In this document: positions 42,112 to 54,846 of the stretch, in pieces
Layout: the number at the start of each line of letters is the position of its first letter
Position numbering within the stretch: the stretch's first letter is position 1
NCBI GenBank assembly: GCA_903772945.1
Contig: CAICTM010000268.1
Location: 1-64,000, forward strand
Origin: Seminavis robusta
Taxonomy: Eukaryota; Bacillariophyta; Bacillariophyceae; Naviculales; Naviculaceae
DNA: 64,000 nt
Direction of reading: 5' to 3'
The notes under the pieces: generated by a model
The model's database searches: none
Told to the model about the DNA's origin: nothing
Seen by the model: the letters and a program-made list of their open reading frames with translations, nothing else
Made by a program: the position numbers and the translations under genes

Positions 42112-44819
42112 TTATATTGTTAGATTTGCTACAGGAGTTGCAGTGGTTGAATTGCAAGAGCAGTGACAGCCACAAAGTATCTCTGTGCAGTCAAACAGCA
42201 CCTCTACATATGCCTTGTTTGGTGGCTCACAAACCATGCTAGGGATGGTGCCAGCAAGCAGTGGATTGCCAGCCAGGTGCAAGAACTCCAGAGATCCTGC
42301 AAGAGTCAAGTTGAGAATCTCCTGTGGAAGGGTTCCTTGGATGATGTTGTCTGTTAGGTCCAGCCACCTCATATTTATCAAGTTCCCAAGTTCAGATGGT
42401 ATCTCTCCGTCAAATGAATTTGAACCAGCTTCAAAATGAATCAGGTTGGTCAAGATGCCAACTTGGCTTGGAATGGAACCTGAAAATGACTAGAAGGGAG
42501 AAGATGGTTAGTGTGACTTTACAAATGTCATTGTTCAATGCAGGGTTGGACTCACATTGCTTGTGACTGACAAGTCTGACAGATTTTTCATGTGTTGAGT
42601 AATATCCAAGAAGAGGTCACCATACAAATCATTATCATGTAACCAGAGCCTCTCCATGTGAGTGCAACGACCAAGTTCTGTAGGGACACGCCCATGCAGG
42701 TTGTTATCAGCAACAAAGAGCCAAGTCAGATTGTGTTCCAAGGCTCCAAATTCACTGGGAAGTGTGCCTGTCATTTGATTGATCTCTGTATCCCAAAACC
42801 TAAGCTTTTGCAACAGTCCAGTCTCAGTAGGAATTGGTCCTGTCAGCAAATTATCCCACAGGTCAATGTACCATAAACTCTGAGAGATGCCTATCTCTGT
42901 GGCTATCACACCTGTCAACAAATTTTTCCCCAGTCGTAGCTTCCCCAGTTGAGGCAAGTTGAAATACTCAATAGGAATTGTCCCTGAGATCCCAGTGTTA
43001 TGGATCTGGAGATCATACAAGTTAGAAAGCAAACCCAGCTCAGTTGGAAGTGTACCAGAAAGATTGTTAGTGTCCAAGTACATCGTGTGCAAGGATTGTA
43101 ACTCGGCAAGTTCTGTTGGTACAGTGCTTGTCATGTTGTTGTTATCAAGCACCAGTCTCTCTAGACTGTCAAGCAAGCCCTGCAAAGACCACAAGAATAA
43201 TGACAGGATGAGTTTGGAACATACAAGCAAGTGTTTTGACAAACATCTATACTCACAATTTCAGTGGGAATTTCCCCTGTGAGATAGCCGGCAAAAAGCT
43301 CAATAGTGTGCATATTGGAAAGCACTCCAACCTCAGTTGGTATGCTTCCAGAGAGCCCTGAAACTGGAATGTAAAGCACTTCCAGGTCTTTTAGGTTTTC
43401 AATATTTGATGAAATTGTACTGGTGAGTGGGTTTGAGAACAGAAGGATTGATTCCAAGGTTGTGATCAGGTACAGCTCTTCGGGAAGCGAGCCCTGCAAG
43501 TTGTTCTGAAAGAGTCTGAGGCTTGTGATACTGCCATTGGTGGGGTCTCCCCAATCATGCATTGCCTGTCCCAGGCAGGCCCTCCCATTGATGAGTAGTT
43601 CTTCCACTGTGCCACAAACAGCCTCAGATGGAACCGCAAAGCCAGTGTGCAGAGCTTTTAGTGCCTCCACTCCATTGGTTGATGAGTGCCATTCACACTC
43701 ATGATGTTGATAGCTCAGCCAGTTTGTATTGTTTGTCCATGAGTCTCCTTTTGTTGCGTGGTATAGTGTAGCCAAGGCCAACCTCTGTGTGATTTGCCAT
43801 GGAGCATACAGTGTCAGATTGGGGTCTCCCATAAGCCAAGAAAATGCCATAGCTTGCGGTGAATCAGGCCTTCTGATAGCCTCCACTGTATAGTTCGGCA
43901 GAAGAAGTAAAATGGAGTCCTCCTGCTGTGGGTACATGTCGGTAATAGGAGTCTCTGTGGGGACAACGCTGGCAATATGTTTGGTAGCATTCTTGGACGC
44001 ATTTTTTAACCGACTCGCCACGACCGTCACTGCAATGACAACGAGAAAGATGAGAACCATGCATGCCAAGTAGGTTCGCTTCTTGTTGAAGGGCGTCCTT
44101 GCTCTGGTGGAAACGGTGCGTTTCATTTCTTCTGCCCGTGGCAAGTTTTGGGGTATCTCGTCATCAGGTACAAGATTGGCAACCGCTATACCACTCTCAG
44201 TGTCTTCGAAAGCCCATGTGTCGTGAGAGCAGTTGCTGCTCGTCGCCGGGATAAACTCCGGAGAAGCTGGAGTGATCTGTGTGGGGGGCACGACGGCATA
44301 TGCTCCAGGTCTGGAAGCTGTTTGATTTCTGGTTGGTCCGGTGGATTGCGGAGAGGGCAATGGTTGCACATCCATCAAAGCCTGGTTCGCAATAGTGTCC
44401 CTGGCGACAATGCCATTTATTTGTTGAGGACTCAACGAATCCATGTCCCTTCCATCTGTCATTCCAACCATTACGGAACTGCTGTTCCACGAGGTCGTGT
44501 TTTCCCATCTCTGGGTTTTTGCCATTGGGGCTTGTCCATAATTGTTTCGCAACTGCTCCTTGAATGCGTTGCTGCCGGGATGATCCGAGTCCACTTCTGC
44601 CTCTTGAAAGTGCTCCTGAGCTCCCGTTAGATTGTCACCTACTACATGTACTTCAGTGTCGTCCAACTTTTCCCCGTCAAAAGCCGGACGAAAACAAATT
44701 TCTTGTGCAGCCACTGGCAGACCTCCAAGATCATCTGCAGACTCCCTTGCTCCTCTTTGACCACTATCCTTCTCGGAAGAAGATTTCTTTGTTCTTTTCT
44801 CAGTTTCATGAAAATCCAT
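42112..44819 (-). CDS. single-pass LRR membrane protein without kinase (paralogue A)
   Basis: Exons are 44819-43257, 43179-42556 and 42489-42112, all joined in phase 0 by introns of 77 and 66 nt, giving 854 residues. Residues 1-248 are a hydrophilic, probably cytosolic tail with QPLPSP, PGAYAV and IAVAN motifs. A membrane helix (about 249-271, LACMVLIFLVVIAVTVVAS) follows. Then comes a cap domain with RLALATLYHATKGDSWTNNT and WLSYQHHECEW, and about 12 plant-type leucine-rich repeats (L--N-L-G-[IL]P-E[IL]G). The end has paired cysteines (FDCTEILCGCHCSC). This is the common diatom receptor-like build with the LRR ectodomain outside and no kinase. The ligand is unknown. It is divergent from paralogue B. 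Confidence 0.88.
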
Positions 44820-46779
44820 GTTTCAAGGTCGCTGATAATATATATATGATTGTGGATGGAATAGTCGGTGGCTCGATTGCCGCTCTTGTAGCCAAGCATC
44901 ACTTGAGGATGCGGATGGATTAACTACTGTAGTAGCTTAGGTAGATGTCCAGGAGGAGCTATACTAGACCTAGTACATGATGTATGCGGTACAGTATCAT
45001 ACAGCAAAGCAAGAAACACGGCTCACAAGCATGTTTGTAGCCTTACCGGTTACCCCCTGCGTGAAGCAGAACTTCTCTTGAACTTGAAACTTGAAACAAG
45101 GGAAGGAGAACTCGAGAAGGCTTCGATGCTGTTCGTTAGATTTTGCTAACTCCAGCTGTTTTCGCAAACGAGGAACGTGGAAACCTCAGTCTCGCAGTAC
45201 AGTTGTACCGGTACTACATCGGTACGCACACTGCACGGCCTGCCTTAGTTACCTGGTAGAACTCAAAAGCGAAGCTGTCGAGAGGCTCTAGCTAGACACT
45301 ACTGCCGTAGCCACCGGTAGGAGGTCAGGGGTCAGGGTAAGAGGAGCAATAGGTACTAGTAGCATGCCGGTACCGTATGGCGGTATGGACCAACGTCATA
45401 TGAAAAAGGAACACATACATACGGAGACTTCGAATTTGGCTTGCTCGAGAGGGCATCTCGGCACGCACTGGGCAAGTGCCCGAGTGCGTAAAAGCACCAG
45501 AAGGTTGTAAAAGCACAGAGTAGGCCTTGGCGTTACTGGGACTCCTAATTGCCTAGCTAGTAGGAGGAGCCAACTCTCTGTGGGGTGCGGGGACCTTCCA
45601 AAAATTTAATGCCCTCAAAACAATGCTTCCATAGTCCATAGACTAGATCTAGTCTACCGCGTAATCCGATAGCCGCCGTTCGCCGTTGCCTTGCTTCCTG
45701 CTCTTCCTTTTGCCATTAGGCAGCTCATTATTAGGCATTATTTGAAGAGTGCTGTACAAAATTTAATAATGATGCACTCCGAGTCCTAAGTTGAAAAAGC
45801 TATACAGTAGGCCTTGGCGCGACTGGGACTCCTAACTACTACTCAGTACTGTAGCTGTGCCAGCTTAGGGGAGCCCAACTCTAGCTAGAAGGACAAAGGC
45901 CGCCGTTGCCTTGCTTTTTGCTTTGCTGTTTGCTGTTCCTGTTAACCGTTGCCATTGGACATGACTGAAGAGCACATCCATTGTTGGAGAGTTGTTGGAG
46001 TGAGAACAATGTGAAGAATGTCCTTGTTCGAAGGTAATCAGTAGACAGTAGACCTGTTAATAATAGGAGAACTGGATGGCAAGTAGCAGTTGAGTGGAGC
46101 GTCAAGTGGGTTTCAGTGGCTAGCTACCGAGTACTGAGTAGTAGGAATTCGCTGACCACCATGATTCCAAGAGGTTTAAGGATCCTCAAGCATGCTTCCC
46201 AGCTCCTATTTCCTTTGTTGGCCTACTACGAAAGAAGAAGCTGGAAGCTGCGAGGATGTCCTTGGATTTGTTGAAGAATCTGATGCCTAAATGGAACAAA
46301 GACACAGCAGGCGTGATGCCATTATTTCCTGTCGTATCGCATTCAAGACGCTTTCTCAAGATGGACGAGATAGACAGCACGAGTTAGTTGTTTCCATTAG
46401 AGGCGAAGTTTCCAACCGAATGTTCCGCAACCATGATTGGCTGTACCGTAATCTTTCGGTTCGCAGATGGTCCAGTACTTACGGCCTGTCAGTGGCCAAG
46501 AGACAAAGCTACTTAGTTATTGCCGACCGACTCGGACCAAGTACTCATTAGGCGGTGGGCGCGTCAGAGATAGTAAAGCCTTAGCTACAAACCAATAAAC
46601 CAACGCCATTGCAAACACTCAGACTGATTACGGCCTTGTGCTTGATTAGCATAGCTACCTGGTACCTACCGTAGCTACCGGTGGTAGCTAGTCGTACAGT
46701 CAACGTGCACACAATTAGTTTTCGGGAAAGCGATCAAGGATAGACGAACAGTAAAGGGATTGACCAAGAAGCTGCAAAG
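44820..46779. promoter_or_regulatory. 1.96-kb divergent region between two LRR genes
   Basis: This region separates the starts of paralogues A and B. It contains a partial internal duplication: about 45530-45600 matches 45805-45880 (taggccttggcg-actgggac and following), and 45668-45719 matches 45896-45958 (gccgttgccttgctt, gccatt). There are also CTAGCTAG and TACCGGTA words. Small frames at 46186-46551 on both strands are unrecognised. I see no assignable transcription factor site. Confidence 0.5.
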
Positions 46780-49700
46780 ATGTCGTCTTCTGAGGCGCGA
46801 GAGCCAGATTTTGGAGCCCACGACAACCTAGTTGATGAAATGACGAGTGACTCTGTCGCTCATCAAGGTGACAATGGGAACGGAGAAGAAGAAGAGATCA
46901 GAGCTAGGGATGATGCTGAGGCTGTCCAGGCCTCGGACGGGTCTGAAGAAGGTAGTAGACATGAGCACCTCGAAACCGTGTGTAGGAGGATGGATGAAGA
47001 AGTGGATGCCAAGTTGCAAGCTAGTGGCAGAACCTCTGATGCTCGCACTCCTACAGCTACCGCTGCTAAAAGCACTCCTACAACTACCGCTGCTACTAGG
47101 ATGATGGGTGAATTGGATGCCAAGTTGGTGGCTACCGCCTGTACCGGTAGCAGAAACAGAAACGGGACCTCTGCTGCTCGCTCTCCTGTCGCAGCCGCCG
47201 CTGCAAGCACCAGTGCCGAAGACAATGGGAACGGAGCAGAAGCAGAGATAAGAGCTAGCGATGACATTCGCGGTGATGCTGAGGCCGCCGAGGACTCGGA
47301 CGAGTCTGCAGAAGGTAGTAGACGAGAGCACCTCGAAGCCACTTGCAGGATGATGGATGCAGAAGTAGATGCCAAGTTGGAAGCTAGTGGCAGAACCTCT
47401 GATGCTCGCACTCCTACAGCCATAGTTGCAACTAGGATGATGAATGAAATGGATGCCAAGTTGGCGGCCACTGGCAGAAACCCTGCTCACACTCCTACAG
47501 CCACCGCTGCTACTGTTTCCCTGGCCGCCACCGCTGCTACTAGGATGATGGATGATTTGGATGCCAAGTTGGCGGCCCCTGGCAGTGTCGCTGCCACTGC
47601 TCCCATGGCTGCCACCCCAAATAATGCCAGCGCGGATGGCGTACTCTCCGCCGTTGTGGCTAACAAGGAAGCGGTTCTCAGTGACATACAACCATTGCCT
47701 TCTCCCAATGGTGGTGGTGTTCCATCAGCAGCATCTTCTCATGATAGTACGGCACTGAGTTCCATCGTGACGTCTTTGCCGAATCTCAATGCAACTCCTA
47801 CGAGCGATTTGCCTGCTGCCAGTGGAGTTTCGTCGTCCAAAGCCTCATCACAGGCAGATACACCAGGAGTGTCAGCCAACCCCCCGGGAGCGTATGCGGT
47901 CCAAACGACACGAAGACCGGCAGCGTTTTCAGGAAGCGCCAACAGTATTGCTACCTCTGTTACGACGGCTACTTCCACCACCACAGCCGCCCCCCAGACT
48001 AATGGTGTTGTCTATCATCAGGATATTACGGAAGAGTCCACCGCGGACCAGGATCTGGCAGTGGCCAACCCAGTTAGTCATAATACTCTTATGGGCGGCG
48101 ACTTGACACTGCCGTACGCCGAAGCCATGGACGACACAAAGAGAAGGGTCGTCGAGGAGGAACATGTGCAGAGACGGAACCAGTGGCTTTGTCTCGGAGG
48201 TCTTTTGGCGTTTCTCATCTTCTCTGCCGTCGCCCTCGTGCTAGTTGGCGTCAAGATGCAAAACACAGAAACTGACAATGAGTTGGGGGAGACGGCGGCT
48301 CAACCCACGTCACCCCCGACACAATCTCCAACGATGACCGTGGAGGCAACCATCATGGCTCTGCTGCCACACTACACAGTGGATGCTATCTTGGAAGGAG
48401 AAACACCCCAAGCCAGTGCCTATGCATGGCTCCTAGACGATCCCAATCTCCTGTCGTATCCGACATGGAGAGTTCATCAGCGACTCGCATTGGCCACTCT
48501 CTACTATGCCACCCACGGAGATGAGTGGCTAAACAATACCAATTGGTTAAGCTACAGCAGTCACGAGTGCGCCTGGCATTCGTCCAGCTTATCCTACCAT
48601 GTTTGGGAGGAAGCATATTACACGCCAGAGTTGTGGATGGATCACCTAACTGGGAACAGCACTGGACCATGTCATGATGATAATGATGACACCTCCTCAA
48701 GCAGCTCAGAGGAGGAGGAGCAGCAAAAGTACATACACCTACATTTCATCAGCAACAACTTGAAGGGCACCCTTCCTTTGGAACTGTACTGGCTGACATC
48801 CTTGCAGAGTCTATCCTTGGTGACAAACCCCATTGAAGGCACAATCTCTTCCCAAGTTGGAAGGCTCTCAAACTTGCAGTCACTGAATCTTGTGTCCATG
48901 GATCTGGCAGGATCTCTTCCATCAGAGGTGGGGCTGCTGACCCAGTTGTCATTTCTTGTGCTTTACACCAACAAGCTAAGTGGATCCATTCCTTCTGAAA
49001 TTGTAAGTCCAACCCAGAATGCTGTTGCTATCCATGTCAACTGTATCTAACCGGTCTTTTGACCTTCCAGGGCTTGCTTCAAGAGTTGGGAGAAATGTTG
49101 CTGGAGGAAAATAGCTTCACCGGTACCATTCCCACAGAGATTGGTTTGTTGGACAAAGTATGGAAAATGTACTTGGATACCAACCCGCTGTCTGGAACTC
49201 TACCAAGTGAGTTTGGGCTCCTATCTTCTTCTATGGAGAACTTGCAGATATGGGGAACCCCCATTGCGGGACCAATTCCTTCCGAACTGGGCAGCCTTTC
49301 AAGATTGACTAAGCTGGACATTGCAGAGAATGCATTGACAGGGACAATCCCAGTAGAGCTGTTGACCAACACATCACACCTGAAGAAACTGTATCTCTTT
49401 GACAACCACCTCACAGGGACAATACCGACGGAGGTTGGCCTGATGAAGAATGTAACAGGCATTTCATTGACGCGGAACACTCTCACTGGCACCCTTCCAA
49501 CTGTGTTTAGTTTGCTCCCAGATCTAAGGTATCTGCTGCTGCAGCACAATGAGTTGTCTGGTGAGATCAACACAGAGATTGGATTATGTTCAAGCTTGGC
49601 ATACTTCAGCGTTGGCAACAACAACATGTGGGGGTCTATTCCTCATGAGATTATGGGGCTGAGCAGCATGGAAGCACTAGGACTGTTCACCAATGTGAGT

Positions 49701-50197
49701 TCACCGTGGCATGAATGCTTGCATTGCAGATGACTGAGTGCTTCACCCAACTCTAGATACTGATGAAACACCTGTTCCATCTCTTCCTCTTTCAGGCTTT
49801 CACTGGTCAAATTCCTAGCGGTTTCGGCCTCATGACCAACATGTCAACGTTCTTGGTGCAATCCAACTCTTTTTCCGGAAAGATCCCGTCTGAAATTGGT
49901 CAGTGGCAGGAATTGTGGGAACTAGACCTTTCCGACAACAACTTTGAGGGTAGCATACCACAAGAAGTTGCCAATCTGACCACATCATCCAGCATTCTAC
50001 ACCTGTGGAACATTTCCAGCAACCCACTGCTCACGGGGGTCCTCCCAGTAGAGCTTTGTGAGGCACCACAGGATGATATTGACATTGTCTATGATTGTAC
50101 AGACAGTCTCTGTGGCTGTGAATGCAATTGCACTACTACTATGATGAATGCCACCACAAGCTCCTCCAATTCCACCACAAACTCCACCAACTTCTAA
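46780..50197 (+). CDS. single-pass LRR membrane protein without kinase (paralogue B)
   Basis: Exons are 46780-49002, 49071-49694 and 49796-50197, joined in phase 0 (introns 68 and 101 nt), giving 1082 residues. Exon 2 is 624 nt, exactly as in paralogue A. The cytosolic tail (1-467) is long and Ala/Thr-rich. It holds five copies of an amphipathic unit R-M[MD]-E[VLM]DAKL-A (for example RMMNEMDAKLAATGR), several followed by TSDARTPTA. QPLPSP, PGAYAV and LAVANPV motifs follow. The membrane helix lies at about 468-490 (WLCLGGLLAFLIFSAVALVL). The ectodomain has RLALATLYYATHGDEW, an ECAWH cap, about 14 LRRs and a C-terminal DCTDSLCGCECNC. It lacks a kinase. Function is presumably recognition at the cell surface, with signalling through partners (inference). 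Confidence 0.88.
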
Positions 50198-50407
50198 TAA
50201 CTAAACTCTGGCATTTCATTTCTCAAGAAACTAACGTGCATGCTGTCAAAACGATAAAAAGGCATGCGCTTCTAACATGTACCAAAAGATTCTCATCTTA
50301 GACTGTCTGCTTGATTATTGCTGTGACAAGGAGGGAGACTCCATTATTGTTTTCCTTCGTTTTTCCATTCCCTTTTTTGAGTATTTGCCACCACGATCGA
50401 CGACGTC

Positions 50408-51745
50408 CTACTTGACAATTTTGAGGGAACTCCGTCTGGATCGTCCCGGATTGTTCCATTTGGCATTTTTGTAGGTTTCGTGCAAGTCTTCCAATGCGGC
50501 AATGTACTTGGCATGATGGTCCTGTAGGATTTTCCCGTGCTCGTTGAGTGGTTGGTCGGTTTTGCGATCAATTTGGGGATCAAATTTTTGCGTCTTGGAA
50601 GGCGGTGGAATGGGAGCTCCCACAACGACCACGACGGGTTTGCGTTGGGGCATCATACCGAAATCTTTCAACAGCATACTCCGTCCGGCAAAAATGGGCA
50701 TGGCAAATCCCACGTACGTCTTGACGGCGGTTTGCAAGTTGGAAATCCAACTACGACCGTGCGTGTCCAGCATATGATAGAGATCGTTTTCTCCAAATCC
50801 AATCACGGGCACCAAACTGGCATTGGCCATGATTGCTTCCCGGACAAAACCTCGTCGTCGTTCCAAGACGAGTTCCATGCATCCCTCGTGGGTTTCCAAA
50901 CTTTCGGCGGCGCCTCCGACGACGACAATCAGAGCCGTGTTGGGTTTGACGAGGACGTTTCGAAACGTTTGTTTGTCGGATGTCAACGCTCCCATGTGAA
51001 GGAAATATTCTCGCATAAACGGTGTGGTGAAATTTTGCGGCAGGGTAATGACGCGTCGATCGAGACCGGGAAAGAGCGAGGAAAATCCTCGTCGGAGAGC
51101 TTCCGAATTATCTGGATTGTCGTCCTTTGTGTCATTGTCATTTTCATCCGTAGATGATCCCGTCAAATCCATTGTCCGTGCTCCATCGGTTGCAAATGCT
51201 CCAAAACATCCCACCGAAATGATTCCGTGGGGATGATATCCCAAGACATAACTTTGGTTGTCGTTGGTGGGCAATTCGGCCGTTTTGACGAGCAAAAGTG
51301 GCAAATAATCGCAAGAATGATTCCACCACCACCGTAACTGCCGCAAATAGGGAGTGCGAGATCCAGTGGTGGGAGACGTGTCCACTACAAAACTGAATCC
51401 CAAATAGACGGCCATGGCTGTAGCAATTCCCAGACTAATGGGATTGTTTCGGTCGAACCATGCATTGCCCAAGGCCACGAGCACCCAAAACCACGTCACG
51501 GCGACACTCGGCATGATAAATGCCAAACTGCAGGAAAACATGCACAACGTCTGCCAGCGACGTTCCCACGATCGGCCCAAACTGATTTCACCCACCAAGG
51601 GAGATTGATACGACAAGGATTTCGCCAAGGGACGTTTCTGGCGTTTTGTGTTGGTAGGATCTGTCTTGTCCTCCTCCTTCTCTTCCTTCACCTCCTCTTC
51701 CTTCATGGTCACTTGTTTCTTGGAGTCTTCTTCTTCTGTTGTCAT
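50408..51745 (-). CDS. DGAT2: DGAT2-type diacylglycerol/monoacylglycerol acyltransferase
   Basis: This gene encodes 445 residues. The frame extends upstream to a TTG, but the first ATG is at 51745 (MTTEEEDSKK). A charged Lys/Glu-rich N-terminus (1-60) precedes two hydrophobic segments (CMFSCSLAFIMPSVAVTWFW and ISLGIATAMAVYLGFSFVV). The catalytic motif YHPHGIISVG carries the HPHG active site of the DGAT2 family. Further on are GGAAESLETHEG, LVLERRRGFVREAIMANASL with VPVIGFGEND, and GAPIPPP. The enzyme esterifies acyl-CoA to diacylglycerol at the ER for triacylglycerol storage. Diatoms have several paralogues, and which one this is cannot be told here. An Asp/Asn-rich insert (about 205-230) is unusual for the family. 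It converges on paralogue B, 210 bp away. Confidence 0.88.
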   Translation of the reverse strand: MTTEEEDSKKQVTMKEEEVKEEKEEDKTDPTNTKRQKRPLAKSLSYQSPLVGEISLGRSWERRWQTLCMFSCSLAFIMPSVAVTWFWVLVALGNAWFDRNNPISLGIATAMAVYLGFSFVVDTSPTTGSRTPYLRQLRWWWNHSCDYLPLLLVKTAELPTNDNQSYVLGYHPHGIISVGCFGAFATDGARTMDLTGSSTDENDNDTKDDNPDNSEALRRGFSSLFPGLDRRVITLPQNFTTPFMREYFLHMGALTSDKQTFRNVLVKPNTALIVVVGGAAESLETHEGCMELVLERRRGFVREAIMANASLVPVIGFGENDLYHMLDTHGRSWISNLQTAVKTYVGFAMPIFAGRSMLLKDFGMMPQRKPVVVVVGAPIPPPSKTQKFDPQIDRKTDQPLNEHGKILQDHHAKYIAALEDLHETYKNAKWNNPGRSRRSSLKIVK

Positions 51746-52357
51746 GATGTTGCTAATGATGATATCTATAGATAATGGGACGACAGATGAGATACCGGTA
51801 TGGTAGAAAGAAAGGAAAGTGGAAACTTGGAAGTGTGGGAGATTTGCTGGCAGGAGCTTGGCAGCTTCGAGAAGCTCGCTGGGATCACAAAAGAAGCCAA
51901 GAAGGATCGTTCTTTGGATTGAATTCCATGCCAGTTCTGGTGGGTACCGGTACCAGGTATCTTTTGAGAGCTCTTTTGAGTGTTCTCTTCTTTTGGTGTT
52001 CAAGTGTTTTACAGTCTAAAAATGACGTGTGCATGTGCGGGTGGCATGCAACTATCTCTAACGCTATTAATGTTGGATGATTTGAAACTTCCCTCGGATT
52101 GGTCGACTCACTGGACCCAATCCTGCTTCGAGCACCTCTTACCTTCATTTTTTCGACCAAAACCATCACAACGCTCCATCCGCGAAGTGGCGATGCGATG
52201 GCATAGCCGGAACCCATGCGGAACTCTATGCATGAGGATGGTACCGGTACACACTACCACTGTCACACAATAAATGACACCACACGAGCCAGTGAGTTCT
52301 CTGCTAGTGATAGTCGCCTCATTAGTCAGTAGTCAGAAACAAGCAATATATTAGAAG
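51746..52357. promoter_or_regulatory. divergent upstream region
   Basis: These 612 bases lie between the divergent DGAT2-type and multi-pass protein genes. TACCGGTA words occur at 51793, 51945 and 52242. No gene is recognised. Confidence 0.5.
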
Positions 52358-53701
52358 ATGCTGTCAATGAATAATACCAGTGTACTCCTCGCCGTGGCCA
52401 TTGTGGGCGTTGTGGGGTCCATTGCCATTGCCTGTCTTCTCATCTATCGCACTTATCAACAAGCCAAGTGGCAGCAATCACAACTCCAGCAACAAGAACA
52501 GCAACAGCAATCGACCACCACTGGCAGTAATTGTCGCCAATGGCTGCATCGACAGCATCCTTGGATACTGGTGGGATCCACAGTGTTACTCTTGACCACC
52601 ACCACAATCCTACTATGGAAGACTAGTACTGTCGATCAAGTCCAATCAGTGATTCTGGCACTGGTCATTGCCGCGGGAGTCTACTCGCTGGCAGCTCTCC
52701 TCGTGACGTATTGGTACTGCAAGCGACTTCAACAATTGGGTAGTGGTTGTGGCGGCAGTAGTGACTATTTCACGTGTGGTGGTACCATTGCCTGCTACTA
52801 TTCTTCGCAATCACTGGAAGATGACTACGACACGGATGATAGCAGTTGTACGCCTACCAAACGAGTCATGATTACCGCCACCACAACGTGTCGTGTTTTG
52901 GGCATTTTATGTCTCTTTGTCACCACACTGGCCATGAGCAAATACGCCATTGCCTCATTGCTAGGGGATAATCCCGCCTTGGACGAATCGTCCTACTATC
53001 ACGGTCCCGCACCCATTCTATCGTATCAGGGAGACAATCTCAATTACAACAATGTCGCCCGCAAAGCGACTCTCACTGTCGGATACGGGGGGAGTTGGGC
53101 GTGTCCGGACTACCCAGACGAATGGTGCCAACAATCGGTCGATTTGTTTTGGTGCGATGTCTACGATAAGACGGGATACTACGCCAGTGATGGTAGTCTG
53201 AAACCCACCTGGAGACTCTGGGAGGGAGATGATTTGTGGCAATCGTCGGGATTTTCCTGTGCCCAGGGAATGGGACAACAACAGCAAGATGATGATGAAA
53301 ATGATAATGGTGATAATGGTGACGACGACAATTCACAACAAGAGTACTTGAATGATCCCTTTGACGCACCCTACCTCATCAATGTGTTTGCCAACTGCGA
53401 TGGGACCTGTCAAAGTCTGGTCGTCGATGATCCCTTTTTCCGGGCCAAATTCTATCATGTATCCTGCATGAAATATGTCATGATGGGGTCCTTTCTATCC
53501 GCCATTGTACTCCTCGGTTTGGCTCGAGTACTGCTGTATTTTCGAACCCAACGCAAAGCGGAATCCCAATCCTTGAAAGCAACGGCCGGGGTGGAACTGT
53601 TGCCATCGTGCTTGGACAATGACAATGATGACGATGATGAAGACAAGACGCTGTCATCCATCAGGGATGACAATAATAATAAGGAAGGGGTGGTGGCATG
53701 A
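52358..53701 (+). CDS. multi-pass membrane protein of unknown function
   Basis: This intronless gene encodes 447 residues from an ATG at 52358. Five hydrophobic helices are evident: about 9-29 (LLAVAIVGVVGSIAIACLLI), 70-87 (ILVGSTVLLLTTTTILL), 95-117 (VILALVIAAGVYSLAALLVT), 180-200 (VLGILCLFVTTLAMSKYAI) and 368-392 (MMGSFLSAIVLLGLARVLLY). Between helices 4 and 5 lies a cysteine-containing loop of about 160 residues (GSWACPDYPDEWCQQSVDLF), probably extracytoplasmic, with an acidic Asn/Asp/Gly run. The C-terminal tail is acidic. I know no family with this pattern. Confidence 0.7.
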   Translation: MLSMNNTSVLLAVAIVGVVGSIAIACLLIYRTYQQAKWQQSQLQQQEQQQQSTTTGSNCRQWLHRQHPWILVGSTVLLLTTTTILLWKTSTVDQVQSVILALVIAAGVYSLAALLVTYWYCKRLQQLGSGCGGSSDYFTCGGTIACYYSSQSLEDDYDTDDSSCTPTKRVMITATTTCRVLGILCLFVTTLAMSKYAIASLLGDNPALDESSYYHGPAPILSYQGDNLNYNNVARKATLTVGYGGSWACPDYPDEWCQQSVDLFWCDVYDKTGYYASDGSLKPTWRLWEGDDLWQSSGFSCAQGMGQQQQDDDENDNGDNGDDDNSQQEYLNDPFDAPYLINVFANCDGTCQSLVVDDPFFRAKFYHVSCMKYVMMGSFLSAIVLLGLARVLLYFRTQRKAESQSLKATAGVELLPSCLDNDNDDDDEDKTLSSIRDDNNNKEGVVA

Positions 53702-54846
53702 TAGCAACCGTATCGTAAAGACAATATACATGATGGTACATCGTCACAAGTCAATGCAAAATAATAATAATAGATCCTGTTGAACAATAAGTACGCATTC
53801 AGGTGCTACGCACAGTACGGTAGACGTGTGCTGCCAAAAATCAAGCAGCGAGCTGGCCCATAATAACACCACAACCAAGAAACAGAAACACAACATGAAT
53901 CTAGCTAGCTAGACGAATGATCATTCCGTGGCTCTCGTCCTGGACATCTTTTGGGAAACATTCAAGCTCAGTTGTGGATGTCTTCACAGCATCATGTCGT
54001 CACCGACACCACCAGCCATCATCATGATCACTGCACAAGCAAAGTTCTTCAGCAATGTTTACCGGACAGTCACGTGCGGCGAGGTAAACGTGAGGAGCTT
54101 TGCATGTACCGCTACGGTACCAGTGTGGCAAGCGACGTTCTGCAGCGCCAAGAACAGTTCTGCATTCCCCAACGCCATAGAGGTACAGCACCAGTCCCCA
54201 TAAAAATACTACTGCCAGTTTGTCATGGGCGGCTAAACTATGTTCACACAATTTTTTGATGTTGCTGCGGTTATAGCTGGCTGCCTGTGGCCAATAGATA
54301 CAAGCTGATTGAGATTCATATTTGCCATTCGGCATAACCAAACCCTTGCGGTGCTGGAAAAGAAGGTTCTACCAGTACCCAGTGCAACCAGTTGGACTGA
54401 AACCTAGGCAAGGTTGCCAAGATCAAGTTAGGGGTCGATGGTGAAGGGTAGAAGGATGATGCCAGACTGTAGGAGGGACAGTATGTACCGGTACCACGTA
54501 CCAAGTGGAATACATGCATGTACCAAAGTACTTTTGAACTTTTGCTATTTTTAAACATTAAACCTTAGCGCTATTGCTACCGGGACTCCTCGATATCGTC
54601 AACTACCGGGACTCAAACATTGAAGCGTGACTTGTGAGTGACGTACTTGCTTCCAAGCCCAAAAGAAAACTCCCACCATGGCCAAGCATGCCACCATCAT
54701 CGACTTCTATGCCAGAGTTGACAACCCCCTTGTACCTGGTACCTAGTACTGTACCACCACCCATCAGCTACCTTGCTTCGTCAAGAAGTCGATTAGATTG
54801 ATCGCAGAAGAAAGAAATACTATAGTCAAAGTAAACAAACAACAAG
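53702..54846. other. intergenic region
   Basis: No recognised gene lies in this stretch. A copy of the word series seen at 45555 and 45815 (tagcgctattgctaccggga, then ctcct) appears at about 54567. TACCGGTA is at 54486. The end is the upstream flank of the YebC/TACO1 gene. Confidence 0.5.
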
